A stretch of 64,000 bases of DNA from Zoroaster sp. YZ-2022 (lineage: Eukaryota > Echinodermata > Asteroidea > Forcipulatida > Zoroasteridae). The position numbers and the translations under genes were made by a program. The notes beneath the pieces were generated by a model. That model was not told the DNA's origin. It saw nothing but the letters and a program-made list of their open reading frames with translations, and did no database searches. The stretch covers positions 6,709,926-6,773,925 of the forward strand of contig CM055837.1 in the NCBI GenBank assembly GCA_029582265.1, given 5' to 3'. Below, one piece after another: positions 44,496 to 56,831 of the stretch. Each line of letters starts with the position of its first letter. The first letter of the stretch is position 1.

Positions 44496-44666
44496 AGAAG
44501 AATGTTTGAAGTATATGTACTGTTTTCTACACGTACATGTAGTAATATGGAAATGAATATATATATAATACCACCTTCTCCTACAATTGAACTTGCGTGT
44601 ATGTGACAATTTTAATTCTTGTGAAATAATTTTTTTTTTTTAATTTCTAAGAAACTTGTGGACCAA

Positions 44667-44880
44667 TCAAAGAGACAATATCGTCATGATCAACAGGGCA
44701 TGGAATCGGAGCGCTACTTTTAGATTAACATCATCATTAACTAATAATATCCTGCATATTAAGGTCATATTATCATTGCTGTTACATTAAAGGAGGCCAG
44801 TAATTTCATTTTAAACTAGGATACCGATTCCGTGCCCTGTTGAAAGTCTGCTCTGATCATGACAATATTGTCCATTTATA
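44667..44880. mobile_element. PAL-1 MITE, copy 7, diverged
   Basis: TCAAAGAGACAATATCGTCA to ATTGTCCATTTATA. Both terminal TTAA are mutated, so probably an older insertion. Confidence 0.82.
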
Positions 44881-45042
44881 AAGCTAACCTATCATTCACA
44901 AATGCCTACTATATATTTTAATATTTATCCTAATGGAATATGAATACAAGATACAATATTGATCTTTTATTTACCATATAACTGTGTACATGTATGTATG
45001 GGACTTTAAAACACAACCACATGTATATGTACTATGAAGTAT

Positions 45043-45407
45043 TAATAATAATAATAATAATAATAATGTGGACTTATATAGCACACGTATCCACCAAACT
45101 GGTGCTCAAGGCGCATTATATTATTACCCCTGCTCATCAGGCTCATAAATCATTCCTGAAACCATCTCAGCTCCCTGGGGAGTATACAGCTCAATTGCTG
45201 CCATTACAGCGCATATATGTAGGGCTAATCAAACACAACAACCAACTCTGCCCTCACAGGTACCCATTTACCCCCTGGGTGGAGAGAAGCAATTATGGTA
45301 AAGTGTCTTGCTCAAGGACACAAGCACCATGGTCGCGGTCGGGATTCGTACCCACATTCTGACGAACACAAATTCGATGCACTAAACCGGTCTACCATGG
45401 CACTCCA
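45043..45407 (-). mobile_element. tRNA-derived SINE, full copy 3
   Basis: Minus-strand SINE with (AAT)n at 45,043-45,066, body, B box at about 45,340 and head GGAGTGCCATGGTAGACCGG. The variable arm is shortened by a deletion relative to other copies. Confidence 0.9.
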
Positions 45408-45935
45408 ATGAATGTACATGTATTGTATTTGATTATTGCATTGACACTATAAGTTGTGCAGTGCTTGGACTGAGAGTGACTTTTGAATATCCTTGGTTTG
45501 TTTACAATGTGCCTATAAAATTGTTCATAAATTTGTATACACATTTGTATGTGCATAATCTAGAAATATGTAAATTTACATGTAAAACTAAAAGTGTGGC
45601 GTATTTTTGTTCTTACCAATTCTCAGCCATAATTCATGCTTTACCGACTAATTTGTTTCCACCATTCCTTCGGTGGTACATAGCACACTTGCATCACATG
45701 CATTCTGAAATAAGCAGTACACTGCCGTTTCCTCAATAAGTGCACGGCATTAGTCACAGAAAGCACTGGACTGTGTAGAAAGATGAACGCTTGACGAAGA
45801 ATATTAGCACCAACACAGTAACTACGGTGCCCAGTTTAATGATAAGTGGATTTGTCTACAATTTCAAATGTGGGTGTATTCTGCACTCTCTTATCAATGT
45901 TGAAAACATTTGAGAAGATGGGAGCACATGTATCA
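45408..45935. other. No gene recognised
   Basis: AT-rich DNA. A 92-codon plus-strand frame (45,461-45,739) has no recognised homology. Confidence 0.5.
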
Positions 45936-46166
45936 TTAAAGGGACAGTACCGTCACGATCAGCAGGGCATGGAATCAGAGTGCTAGTTTTAGATTAACTC
46001 AGTGACTGAAAATAATACCCCATATGATATGGTCATATTACGGTTGCTGCTGTATAAAAGAGCCAGTACTTTTACAATGTAAGTCACTTTCTTAATCTTA
46101 AACGATGGCATCAATTCCATGCCCTGTCAAAAGTCTGCTCTGATGGTGACAATACTGCCCCTTTAA
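45936..46166. mobile_element. PAL-1 MITE, copy 8
   Basis: TTAAAGGGACAGTACCGTCA to the complement at 46,166, TTAA both sides. Confidence 0.9.
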
Positions 46167-46407
46167 CTCACAAACTACAAATTTATTGAAATTAATGTTT
46201 TTGAAATTAATGTTTTTGATACATGTAAATTTAAGATCTTTCTCAAAGTCAAAAATACTTTTTCTGCATTTTTAAGAATTTCAATTTCAAGTTAAAAACG
46301 CAGAAGAATGACAATTTTGTTTTCTTCAAATTTGATTCTTGTACATTGTTATCTGAGCAAAACGTTCTATTTGTACCATTATGTGTACATGTACTGTACA
46401 TGTATAT

Positions 46408-46822
46408 GACATAAAACACAATAAAGGGGGCCACTTTGCATCCGTCACGTTAGCAGTTTTTCCAATGGTTGTTATTTATTTTTAAGTACCTGAAACCGAC
46501 CAAAAAGTGTTTCAACATGTGAATGGACATGCAGGCTTATACTAGAACTAATTTGAGTTGATTTATTTTATTTTATTTTTTTATTTTTTTATTTATTTTT
46601 TTACCCTCAAATTTCCGTCCATTTGTTGATGGAAATTTTAGGCTAATTAAAAAAATAATAGTAATAATCAACTCAAATTATCTTTAGGATAAGCATGCAT
46701 GTCTATTCAAATGTTGAAATTCTTTTTGGGTAGTTTCAGATATTAAAAAAAAAAATTACAACCATTAGAAAAACTGCTAACGTGACGGTAGGAAAGTGGC
46801 CCCCTTTATTGTGTTTTATGTC
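46408..46822. mobile_element. PAL-2 palindromic element, copy 3
   Basis: 415 bp with one side of the central stem deleted. Flanks ATAT and ATGT, three of four bases equal. Confidence 0.88.
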
Positions 46823-48054
46823 ATGTACCATTGTACTATGTGTACCATTAGCATCTACATGTATACAGTACAGTATGTTATCTCAGTTTTGTAAAAATGT
46901 GTATAAAATTTTCTATTATGAGATATGACTTTAATATAGAAATATACAAACTTCTTTGTTGTTTTGGCCATGTTAAAAAAAAATTGCTGATTATCCTTTC
47001 AAAATAAAAATCCTGTCAGGAAGGGAGGTTTTATGAAACTCCCCAATTAAAACAACACTGCTCTGAACTGCAATTCAGTTTGGGGGGGGGGGGGGGGGAG
47101 GGAAATAAATTTGCCGGCCAGGCAGGCCGGGAATTTATTTCCCGTTCATATTTGCAGTAAATAATGAAGAGGAACTGTAGTAGGAACTGTGCAATTAATA
47201 TTATTGGACCAATTATTTAACCAATTATTAGAGAAATAACAAGGCAGATAAAGTATGTCTATTCAGCTTTCCCTGCAGGGCATACACAAACCAAATAATT
47301 TTTTTTTAAATAAACCAGACCATGCTCAAATTAGACCATGCTTCAAATACATGGACAGCAGAGGACAACAACCAATTTTTTTTTTAAATGGCCTTATTGT
47401 AAGTTTTCATCTTAGACTACATGTATAAGATATCATTTTATAACACAATTTATTAACATCCTAAATTTTGATGATATTTAATGGTTTGTGTTTGTGGCAT
47501 TAAAACATGTATAGATGTTGATTCTGTAAGAGAGAATTCCATATTTTGTATGATTTCAAAAACTTCAATTGTCAAATGCTTCGCTGTCAACCATAATTCA
47601 AGAATTGATCCATCAAAAATCAAATCAAATTTGTGTAGGGCAAAATTAAATCAATCAAAAATCAAGTTGTATCTTAAGACAATCTAAGGGAGGTTTCAAA
47701 GGGAGACACGTGCCCCTTGATATCACTATGCATGAAAATTGTATACCTTATTTGGCTGTGACTGTGTGCCCCACCCATATTGCCCCATCCATATTGCTGT
47801 GCCCCACCCATATTGCCGTATGCCCCACCCATATTGCAGTGCTCCACCCTCATTTGCCATCCTGGATCCGCCCCTCCCCCTTCAGTTGTATTAACCCGGT
47901 AATCTGGCCCGGTGACCTGACTTTATCTCAAACTTTTTCACAAATCTTGTGTTTCTTTCATGTCTATTTTTAATTCTGTTTCAAGTCATTGTTATACGCT
48001 TTTGATCATCTCCACGTAAAGAACGCAATATAAATTTTTTAATTATTATTATTA
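46823..48054. other. No gene recognised; minisatellite and LINE-like tail
   Basis: AT-rich DNA with an 18-G run near 47,081, about five imperfect TGCCCCACCCATATTGC units at 47,765-47,860, and a LINE-tail-like ACGTAAAGAACGCAATATAA..(ATT)n at 48,012-48,054. Confidence 0.6.
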
Positions 48055-48332
48055 TTAACCCTAACCCCCTAGGTATTCTGGCTTAGGAACCTTCCCGAAT
48101 CCTTCAAAATCCTCCAGTGCACTTTTGGAAACATGCCCTTCTCTTCAAAACGAACCATGCATTTTCACTGATCTTTCATATTCAGCACTTATGGCCTGTA
48201 CTTCTTGCCAGGTACATGTAGTAATTTTGTCCCATTTGAAGAGGTGAAAGTACCAGTTTCCAACAGTGCTGAATTTTTCCAAAAAAAGTGCCCCTTGGAG
48301 GATTTTGGTGGATATGGGGTAGTTAGGGTTAA
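48055..48332 (+). mobile_element. TTAA-C MITE, copy 3
   Basis: TTAACCCTAACCCCCTAGGT to GGTAGTTAGGGTTAA, TTAA at both ends. Carries TACATGTA at 48,213-48,220 where the other two copies have TA. Confidence 0.9.
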
Positions 48333-48425
48333 TACAACCAAATTTACTCAGTTTGAAAGAATCCATCTGTTACAATTTGAAGAACGTTTTTTTTTAATTT
48401 TCAAACTTTTTTCGAATTAACAACT

Positions 48426-48719
48426 TTTGTGGCAAGTAGCTAGAGTGGTCAAAATCAGTCAACTGACTATTTTTTACTGTTGACTCAAATGTGCACACAG
48501 GGGCATTTTTGACTGGTTTTGACTGTCATTTTGACCACCCTCAACAATTCAAGACAATGCTTTTTACCAGTCGAAAAATGGTCGACTCATTTTGACTTGT
48601 AAGTGTACTTACTACACATAAGGTTTGACAGTGTTTGACTTTTAAGTGCACTAGATATACCTTGGCAAGTATATCAACATTTTGACTGATTTTGACCCTT
48701 GCAGTCACAGAAGGGTTAT
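48426..48719 (-). mobile_element. TTAA-A MITE, reversed, one end truncated
   Basis: Begins inside the element (TTGTGGCAAGTAGCTAG) and ends GCAGTCACAGAAGGGTTAT. Confidence 0.83.
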
Positions 48720-49578
48720 TTAATAATGTCTCAAAAAGATGCTTTAAAATTTGTTCTACAATGCATTCTAACAAGTTTATATACATGGAAGCATGAGTTT
48801 TTCTGTACCATGCCAAAAATCTGTTGTTTTTTTTTGTCCACTAGTTCCCGGACTATTAAATTAAAGTAATACATGTTGTTGAATCATTGATTGCAAGAGC
48901 AGTAATGTGATCTTGTGCTTGTTAAAGGCACCTCAAATCACAACAAGAGAATGTCTACCGATATGACATGTCAAGGGAATCCCAATATTAATGGGTACTG
49001 AGGCACCTAGGGCAAACTTCCTGGTTAGAATATTAACCCATTGGGATTTGAATTTTGAAAAATTATTTTATAACAAGTGATTTTTCGTTTGATTCCACAT
49101 CTCATTTGAGAGTTTTAATTCATTAATTAAATCATATTTTTTGAAGGGTAAACCGTGCCACAGTGCAGACGCAGATGTTACAAGTATTTAAATAAATTCC
49201 GTACGCATTAGCAAAACCGCATGTATGGCGGACAAGCATCTGTTTTCAAGATAAAAAAAAACAACTATCCAGCAGATGCAGATGATCTGTGGGACACTTA
49301 AAATCACTTTGGAGAAACAGACACCACAGTTTTAGCACATGTTCTATTACAATTACATTCAGGTCATGCTAGAGACATTTTGAGTAGGTAAACAAAATCA
49401 TAACCAGGTGATATTGTGCAATTGGACAGTCATGAACTTTATAACTCTGCTTAGAGCACAGTGTACTTTCAAACTAATACCCTGTGCTGACATGAACATA
49501 CGTGTATATTTAAGTATTTTGACATGATTACATTCACAGTTAATACAACAAACATTTAGTTTTCTAGGATTCTACCAA
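48720..49578. other. No gene recognised
   Basis: AT-rich unique-looking DNA without coding signal. Confidence 0.5.
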
Positions 49579-50056
49579 CTTAGGCTGTGCCAGGTATCCG
49601 GGTATCTGGATACCCGACCGAAACCCGGTTCCATTTTTCGGTTCCAATTACCCGTAAACGGATAAAAAAACTTGACTGAAGATTTAAGCCACACATTTGT
49701 GTGTGGGGAATGGGGATGCTACGAGTCGGTTTTAATATAGAGGAGGGAAATTATTACAGTAAGTCCACATTTCTTGTGACTCTAATAAAACAAGAGAAAC
49801 TTGTGTTCATATTGGCTATTTTATCAGATGGTTTCAGGAATGATTTATGAGCCTCATGAGCAGGGGTAATAATGTCATGCGCCTTGAGCACCAGTTTGGT
49901 GGATACGTGCGCTATATACATGTAAGTCTACATTATTATTATTATCATTCAGGAGTATTTATGTGTTTTTACAAAATTGTTTACAGGTACCCGGGTATCT
50001 GAAGATTTCCAATTTCGGGTATCCGGTTCCTGAAATAACCGAAACGCACAGCCTTA
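49579..50056. mobile_element. hAT MITE related to hAT-1
   Basis: 478 bp, ends TTAGGCTGTGC and GCACAGCCTTA, exact 8-bp duplication CTACCAAC (49,571-49,578 and 50,057-50,064). Subterminal GGTATCCGGGTATCTGGATA and GTTTCGG motifs match hAT-1 ends, so hAT-1-type transposase probably moved it. A SINE 3' fragment sits inside. Confidence 0.9.
49829..49945 (+). mobile_element. SINE 3' fragment nested in hAT MITE
   Basis: GATGGTTTCAGGAATGATTT to (ATT)n. Contains TACATGTA at 49,917-49,924 where full copies have TA. Confidence 0.85.
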
Positions 50057-50138
50057 CTACCAACAAGGACATTTTATGTTATAACAACATGACCCACCCA
50101 CCCACCCACTATAGGTCTAAGTTACTAGCTACAGAAAA

Positions 50139-50367
50139 TTAAAGGGGCAATATCGTCATGATCAACGGGGCATGGAATTGGAGTGCTAGTTTTAGATGAA
50201 CTCAGTGACTGAATATACTACTCATGATATTAAGGTCAGACCGTTGCTGCTGCATAAATGAGCCAGTGATTTCCAGTCACTGTGTTCATCATCTGTGTTC
50301 AAACTAGGACACCAATTCCATGCCCTGTCAAAAGTCTGATCTGATCGTGACGATACTGTCCCTTTAA
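50139..50367. mobile_element. PAL-1 MITE, copy 9
   Basis: TTAAAGGGGCAATATCGTCA to the complement at 50,367, TTAA both sides. Confidence 0.9.
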
Positions 50368-50993
50368 GTCTGAATCTTAGAAATCGTACTGAAAATGATT
50401 TTGTACAGTACCTGTACGTATACAATTATGGAAAGCCACCCTCCCCAACTCGTTTGTGTGTACTCGGGTACACATAAAATGCTTCAACCATGGACTGATT
50501 ATTCCTCCATGCTTCAATTGAGATGTCGTATGGTACCAAGAAATTAATTCCCTTCAAGAACTTCGCCATCACCAAAAGAAAGAAATGACAATGTTCACAG
50601 GCAAGAACCAGGGGGCCTCCATCCATCATCGCTATGGCAATATTGAGGGTAGATATTACATGTACACTACATATTAAGGGAGTGGTAAAACTCCATTGTA
50701 AATGAGAAGCGGTCACAGGGCATTAACCATTTATGACTGATTGGTCCCATGGCTGTTCACTGTACTGTACATGATGATGTACAAACTAGGCAAGCCACAT
50801 GTGTCTTATAATATCAGGAGTGGTTGATAGTGAGTCAATTCTCTGTATCAAAGGACCCCAGGGCAATGTCATCAACCTGCTGAAGAATTATGCTAAGCAA
50901 ATATTTGTGCTAAACACTGTAAAACAGTTAACCAGCTACAGTATATGCATTTCATACAAGGTTTGGGTGGTAACATTAACAGGCCATTAACAG
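50368..50993. other. No gene recognised
   Basis: A 96-codon minus-strand frame (50,426-50,716) is the only longer open stretch. I recognise no family and see no flanking splice support. Confidence 0.45.
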
Positions 50994-51950
50994 GATTATT
51001 TTTTTACAAATCTCCCTATGCCTCAACATTTTCTTGAAAGAAGAGAAGTAGCCACCAAGAAGCCTGTATTGACGTGGGGAGTCTGTAAATCCACCAAAAT
51101 TAAACATCCAGGAGGTTCAGGGGGCTTTGTCCTCTAGACCAAAGGGAGACCCAGGCCCGCTACCCACAGGAGGTTCAGGGGGCTTTGTCCTCTAGACCAA
51201 AGGGAGACCCAGGCCTGCTACCCACAGGAGGTTCAGGGGGCTTTGTCCTCTAGACCAAAGGGAGGCCCAGGCCTGCTACCCACAGGAGGTTCAGTGGGCT
51301 TTGTCCTCTAGACCAAAGGGAGACCCAGGCCAGCTACCCACAGGAGGTTCAGGGGGCTTTGTCCTCTAGACTAAAGGGAGACCCAGGCCTGCTACCCACA
51401 GGAGGTTCAGGGGGCTTTGTCCTCTAGACCAAAGGGAGACCCAGGCCAGCTACCCACAGGAGGTTCAGGGGGCTTTGTCCTCTAGACCAAAGGGAGGCCC
51501 AGGCCCTCTACCCACAGGAGGTTCAGGGGGCTTTGTCCTCTAGACCAAAGGGAGACCCAGGCCTGCTACCCACAGGAGGTTCAGGGGGCTTTGTCCTCTA
51601 GACCAAAGGGATACCCAGGCCAGCTACCCACAGGAGGTTCAGGGGGCTTTGTCCTCTAGACCAAAGGGAGGCCCAGGCCCTCTACCCACAGGAGGTTCAG
51701 GGGGCTTTGTCCTCTAGACCAAAGGGAGACCCAGGCCTGCTACCCACAGGAGGTTCAGGGGGCTTTGTCCTCTAGACCAAAGGGAGACCCAGGCCCTCTA
51801 CCCACAGGAGGTTCAGGGGGCTTTGTCCTCTAGACCAAAGGGAGACCCAGGCCTGCTACCCACAGGAGGTTCAGGGGGCTTTGTCCTCTAGACCAAAGGG
51901 AGACCCAGGCCCACTATTGTCCAGGATTGTTTACTTTTGTCAAACCACAC
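50994..51950 (-). mobile_element. hAT-like MITE X, copy 3, expanded
   Basis: Reverse copy of the repeat at 3853-4118: TTTTTACAAATCTCC and TCTGTAAATCCACCAAAATT at the left, CTTTTGTCAAACCACACC at the right. Its GGCCTGGGTCTCCCTTTGGT part is amplified into the 58-bp array. Confidence 0.82.
51111..51916. repeat. 58-bp tandem array, 14 units
   Basis: GGAGGTTCAGGGGGCTTTGT starts at 51,111 and every 58 bp to 51,865. Units differ at a few sites (CCTGC/CCAGC/CCCTC before TACCCACA) that form higher-order patterns. GC-rich compared with its surroundings. Confidence 0.96.
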
Positions 51951-52494
51951 CCTTGTATTAAATCTGCTTAACATTTTTTTTCTGCTTAGCACTACATGTA
52001 GTTCTATGAAGATGGCACCTGACCTACCCGAAAGGACACAGGTAAGTAGATGGTTCTGTAGGTACGGTTACTGCATACCCAACCTCCCCCCTTGATATTG
52101 GCAAGTGTAGTTTGGTTAAAAAGGTGAGACACTACTCTTACATACATGTATCATACTATCAGCATCTCTTGTGGTAGTAATTTACCAATTTCAACCAGGT
52201 TCAAAAATAACTTACACAATATTTCTTACCACAAACATGTATTGTGTGAACTGTTGGATGTGAAGGTTCAGTAAAAATTGTGTTAAACTATACGTATCAC
52301 TTGTGAAGTTTTTTCCACAGACACTCGGAACACACGTCGGTGTAAGGCAAACATTAAATCAATTCTACATGTATTATTATGCCTACAGGGAATTCATCGA
52401 AAATACTTTGTATACAATGTATGTAAATACATGTCAGGGTTAAAAGTTTGCATGGTGGAAAGTGATAATAAGAGTTGGGTTTGCGGTAACACTG
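51951..52494. other. No gene recognised
   Basis: AT-rich DNA without coding signal. Confidence 0.5.
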
Positions 52495-52630
52495 TGTAAT
52501 ATTTTAACCATCTTCCATCTTGTAGACGATCAGAGCACACTGACCGAAACGTAAAAATTAACCCACAAGTTCTTCTCGTAACCGTACAACTCAAGAGAGA
52601 TAATTACATGACATTATCGCAAACCTACTC
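52495..52630 (+). repeat. Dispersed repeat P, copy 3
   Basis: GACGATCAGAGCACACTGAC, CGAAACGTAAAAATTAACCC, GTTCTTCTCG and GAGAGATAATTACATGACAT, collinear with 21,507-21,617. Confidence 0.6.
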
Positions 52631-53197
52631 TAATTGTACATATACACTGTATGTACAGTGTACATGTACAGTACATGTATGTACACTCAATAGAGCAATG
52701 ACTTGCATGCAGTACAGTACATCCTGTATACACATTGTACAGTGTACATCACAGGACGATGGGTAGTCACGAAACACATGCAAGCAAAAGTCACGTAACC
52801 TCCACTTTCTAGATCTGTTTTTGTCCGCTGTGGTAACCCACTACTGCACTAGAACAATCAGCATGACGGCACGATGAAAGGAGATTCGTAATTTGCAGTT
52901 CCACTTTCTGCTTTTTCTTTATACTGCAACATTAATTGTTTCTCTGAGGAATTTTTTTTTTTTAATTTTGTGTGCATTCATGTGTCTTACTGACATATGT
53001 TTTGCATTTGTTGCCACTCTGATTGCTACTGTAAACATAAAGTATAAATACAAATTTCAGAATCGCTTCATTGAAGCATTCAGCATAATCTTCTTTTATT
53101 GGACAATTTTCAATTTGTTTTTCAAGCAAGTACATATAGAACAGCATCAAATTTCTCAGTGATTTTTTTAATTTAATTTTTTTTTGTGGTTATTGTT
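52631..53197. other. No gene recognised
   Basis: Dense TACATGTA/GTACAGTGTAC motifs at 52,640-52,755, then AT-rich DNA. The hydrophobic 89-codon plus-strand frame (52,893-53,162) reflects T-rich composition. Confidence 0.5.
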
Positions 53198-53450
53198 TTA
53201 ACCAGTTCGCGTCAGGAATAAAAAAGTTTTTCTGGGCCCCCGTGGCAGGTTTCTTTTTCCCACACACACCGTGAATGGAAGCTTCCACAGCGGGTGGCCG
53301 GCACTTCCGAGCATGTCACCGTGCACGCATGGCTGAACCGAGCATGCATACAAATATTCCGGAGTTTCCTGTGGCGTGTTTAGACGCTCTCCGATCCGCG
53401 GTGCAAAAAAAATTTGCATGTATACACGGCCTCCAATGCGAACTGGTTAA
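53198..53450 (-). mobile_element. TTAA-F MITE, copy 2 (reversed)
   Basis: 253 bp, TTAACCAGTTCGCGTCAGGA to CAATGCGAACTGGTTAA, TTAA both sides. Confidence 0.92.
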
Positions 53451-53507
53451 GTGATTTAGTTTTTTAACCCTCCTATGACTGCATGGGTCAAAATCAGTCA
53501 AAATATT

Positions 53508-53877
53508 GATAATAATAATAATAATGTAGACTTATATAGCGCACGTATCCACCAAACTGGTGCTCAAGGTGCATGACATTATTACCCCTGCTCATCAGGC
53601 TCATAAATTATTCCTGAAACCATCTCAGCTCCCTGGGGAGTATACAGCTCAATTGCTGCCATTACAGCGCATATATGTAGGGCTAATCAAACACAACAGC
53701 CAACTCTGCCCTCACAGGTACCCATTTACCCCTGGGTGGAGAGAAGCAAATATGGTAAAGTGTCTTGCTCAAGGACACAAGCACCCCGGTCGCGGCTGGG
53801 ATTCGAACCCACATTCTGACGACTCAGCCATCAGAACACAAATCCGATGCACTAAACCACTCCACCATGGCACTCCA
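53508..53877 (-). mobile_element. tRNA-derived SINE, full copy 4
   Basis: Minus-strand SINE, (AAT)n at 53,508-53,524, B box GGGATTCGAACCC region at about 53,800, head GGAGTGCCATGGTGGAGTGG. Confidence 0.9.
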
Positions 53878-53969
53878 CATATATCTAATGCACTTAAAAG
53901 TCGAACACTGTCAAACCTTACGTGTACATTTACAGGTTAAAATGTGTCGACTGATTTTGACTGATAAAA

Positions 53970-54421
53970 GACATAAAACACAATAAAGGGGGCCACTTTC
54001 CTACCGTCACGTTGGCAGTTTTTCTTATGGTTGTAATTTTTTTTTTAAATATCTGAAACCACCCAAAAAGAATTTCAACATTTGAATAGACATGCATGCT
54101 TATCCTAAAGATACATGTAATTTGAGTTGATTATTACTATTATTTATTTAATTAGCCTAAAATTTCCATCAACAAATGGACGGAAAAGTGAGGTAACTTT
54201 TTCCGTCCAATTTTTATGGAAATTTGAGGGTAAAAAAATTAATAAAAAAATTTAAAAATAAAATAAATCAACTCAAATTAGTTCTAGTATAAGCCTGCAT
54301 GTCCATTCACACGTTGAAACACTTTTTGGTCGGTTTCGGGTACTTAAAAATAAATAACAACCATTGGTAAAACTGTTAACGTGACGGATGCAAAGTGGCC
54401 CCCTTTATTGTGTTTTATGTC
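53970..54421. mobile_element. PAL-2 palindromic element, copy 4
   Basis: 452 bp inside TTAA-A, flanked by AAAA (53,966-53,969 and 54,422-54,425). The host reads TAAAAGCATT without the insertion, so the duplication is really 4 bp. Carries TACATGTA at 54,112 where the other three copies have TA. Confidence 0.93.
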
Positions 54422-54540
54422 AAAAGCATTGTCTTGTATTGTTCAGGGTGGTCAAAATGACAGTCAAACCAGTCAAACATGCCCTTGTGTGTGCACAGTT
54501 GGTTCAACAGTCAAAACAGTAAATTGACTGATTTTGACGT

Positions 54541-56465
54541 AAAGATATGTGTACAATGTCCTACAAGTACAATGCATGAACCAGTATATATCCATTTGAA
54601 ATTCCAGGTCATCAAATGAACTTTGATTTCCTTACTTCATTTTCTCTTGAATTTGTAGGAGCAAAGTACACCATTTTGAATGGCTTTAGGTAAGCATTTG
54701 GAGAGGCAAATCTGGAAACATCAAGAATTACCGAAGAAAATTCTTCAGCAAGTGAAAACAAATCAATCGCTCTGACTGATGGCTCTCTTTGGTGGATGCA
54801 TTCACAACATATCATAAAGTGATAAGAAATCCAGATGAAACCGGCTAGGAATGTGATGTATTCCTGCTTATCTCATCAGAAGCTGGTCACACTTACAAGT
54901 GTACCATGTACTCCGCCGATAAACTCATATATGGAACAAGTCCACCAGGCCTTCCAAAACATTCCACTTCCGTTGTTCTATTTTGGGCCTTTCTGATCAT
55001 GTCTAAATGCTGAAAGCAACTTTATGCTGTTGGTAATCTCAACAAACAAACAAAAATTAATTCTAATGGATCACAGTTTTACATGAAACTTTATACTTGA
55101 TGTCGAGTTGATGATGGTATTGAACATCCCTTGAGAAATGTCTACCTAAGCAGAAGTCACCAATCCAACCAGGAGGAGTCTCAACTATTAAATTTAAATT
55201 TCTGACATCTCAACGACAAGATACATGTAAGATGTAGAATAGAAACATTCAATAAATTACGCGTCCTTACTCTTCCTAGGGCAGTGTTAAGCTTCAAATA
55301 TTCCTACTACCAACTGGTCCTTGTCCACTAGCAGGAAGCTGTGAATTGCCCTGAGACAAATTCTAGATCACATTGTTGAAAGAAACATTGTTGTTTTTAT
55401 TTCTGTCTCTCTCTAAATGACATCATCTTACATGTAACTTACGCTCCGACAGTGATGACAGCAAGCCATCCCACTGAATGTCAAGCATAACTGTTTTCTT
55501 TCGACAGTATCAATTCAAATGATTCAAAGGAAGAATGTGTAAGATTAAAAGCACCCCCCCCTCCATTTCAGGTGTCAAAGTTCATCTCCAAGGAATGTTG
55601 GCAAAGGCTAAATGAGTTTTTTAAAGGGATCTTAGCAATTGTTTTCACTATACAATGTATATGGATTGGTAATCATCACTCACCTTGTTATTCTAGAGGT
55701 AACATTTCATATATAAATGCATCTAGTTTATTTCGGATTTTAAATAGTGCAACAGATTGATGCCAGATTCGAACCTGTAACCTTTTGATTACTGTACCAG
55801 TGCTACAGAGACCTAGTGCAGTTGACGTCGTCAGTCCATGCGAATCGTTTGATGATCACTACATTGTAACTTCAGACCGGTGCGTGTGGGAGCCACGTGC
55901 CAGTCGTTTCAATAAGCAGGCACGCAACGTGCGATGCGGCGTTGAGCCGAACGGTTCTAAGTTTGTTTGCATTACAACGACTGATGCGCTTGATTGGTTT
56001 TGAATACATAAAAATCGCAAAAGTGCATAAATTATAACCCAATTTTAACAGGCTGGCTAAGATATTTCTCAAACCACTTTATACACATAGGAGAGTACAA
56101 GATTGCAATGTTACATCACACACATGCCCCTCAGGTAGAAGAATTTCTCAGAATATGTAATACCGATGACAAATATTTGTTTGGAAATACTTTCTATATT
56201 CTTGAAGCCTGCTGCGCTTACCAACCTGGGGCCTTAATCCCTTACCTGTCACCCTCAATGAACAGCTGAATCTACCGGCCTAATCCCCCTTGATCCTCTA
56301 ATCTCCTTCATTCAGTCCAAGCAAGCTTTTGATCCTCAACATCTAATCCCATGCCATGTTTCGTCAAAATCTACGATTCCTGACCTTCTTCCTATTTCAC
56401 TCAACGGCCGTTTGTGTTCTCATCAGTAAGTTACCAAATTCGCCATTCCAAATTTATTTTACATC
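54541..56465. other. No gene recognised
   Basis: The longest stretch without a recognised repeat (1.9 kb). Short frames at 54,612-54,815 (minus), 55,572-55,760 and 55,785-56,003 (plus) match no family. A tRNA-like B box in reverse (GATTCGAACCTGTAACC, 55,767) suggests a decayed SINE. Confidence 0.45.
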
Positions 56466-56831
56466 TAGGGCTGTGCCAAATAACCGAATATTCGATTAAT
56501 GATTCGATTATCCGGTTGTTTTTTCCGGTTCAAATATTCATATTTGTTCTTGTTGAATATTTTTTTTATTTTTTTATATTTTTTTTTATTGGCACTTCCA
56601 TTATTATCCCCCCCCCCCCAATCATCCGCTTGTCTACATTTGGTCGCCACCTACATGTAGCAAGTCCATCCTAGTGCAGGCGACATGTTTAGTACATTGT
56701 TTGGCCCCACCATATCATGCATGCTCGTTTTATCACATGGTGTAATTTACAATCGGCGGCCTTCGAATATCGAATATTTGATCGAAATCAAAATATCCAG
56801 TTACCAAATTATTTGAAAACACACAGCCCTA
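56466..56831. mobile_element. hAT MITE, second family
   Basis: 366 bp, TAGGGCTGTGCCAAATAACC and the complement-type end AAACACACAGCCCTA. Flanks TTTACATC and TTTCCGTC agree at 6 of 8 bases. Interior rich in CGAATATT/TTCGAATA palindromes. Confidence 0.82.

Larger units (their letters stand above)
53464..54540 (+). mobile_element. TTAA-A MITE with nested SINE and PAL-2
   Basis: TTAACCCTCCTATGACTGCA at the left. A SINE interrupts at 53,508-53,877, with about 13 bp of host missing at the junction. PAL-2 interrupts at 53,970-54,421. The right terminus fades out near GATTTTGACGTAAAG without a TIR. Confidence 0.85.
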
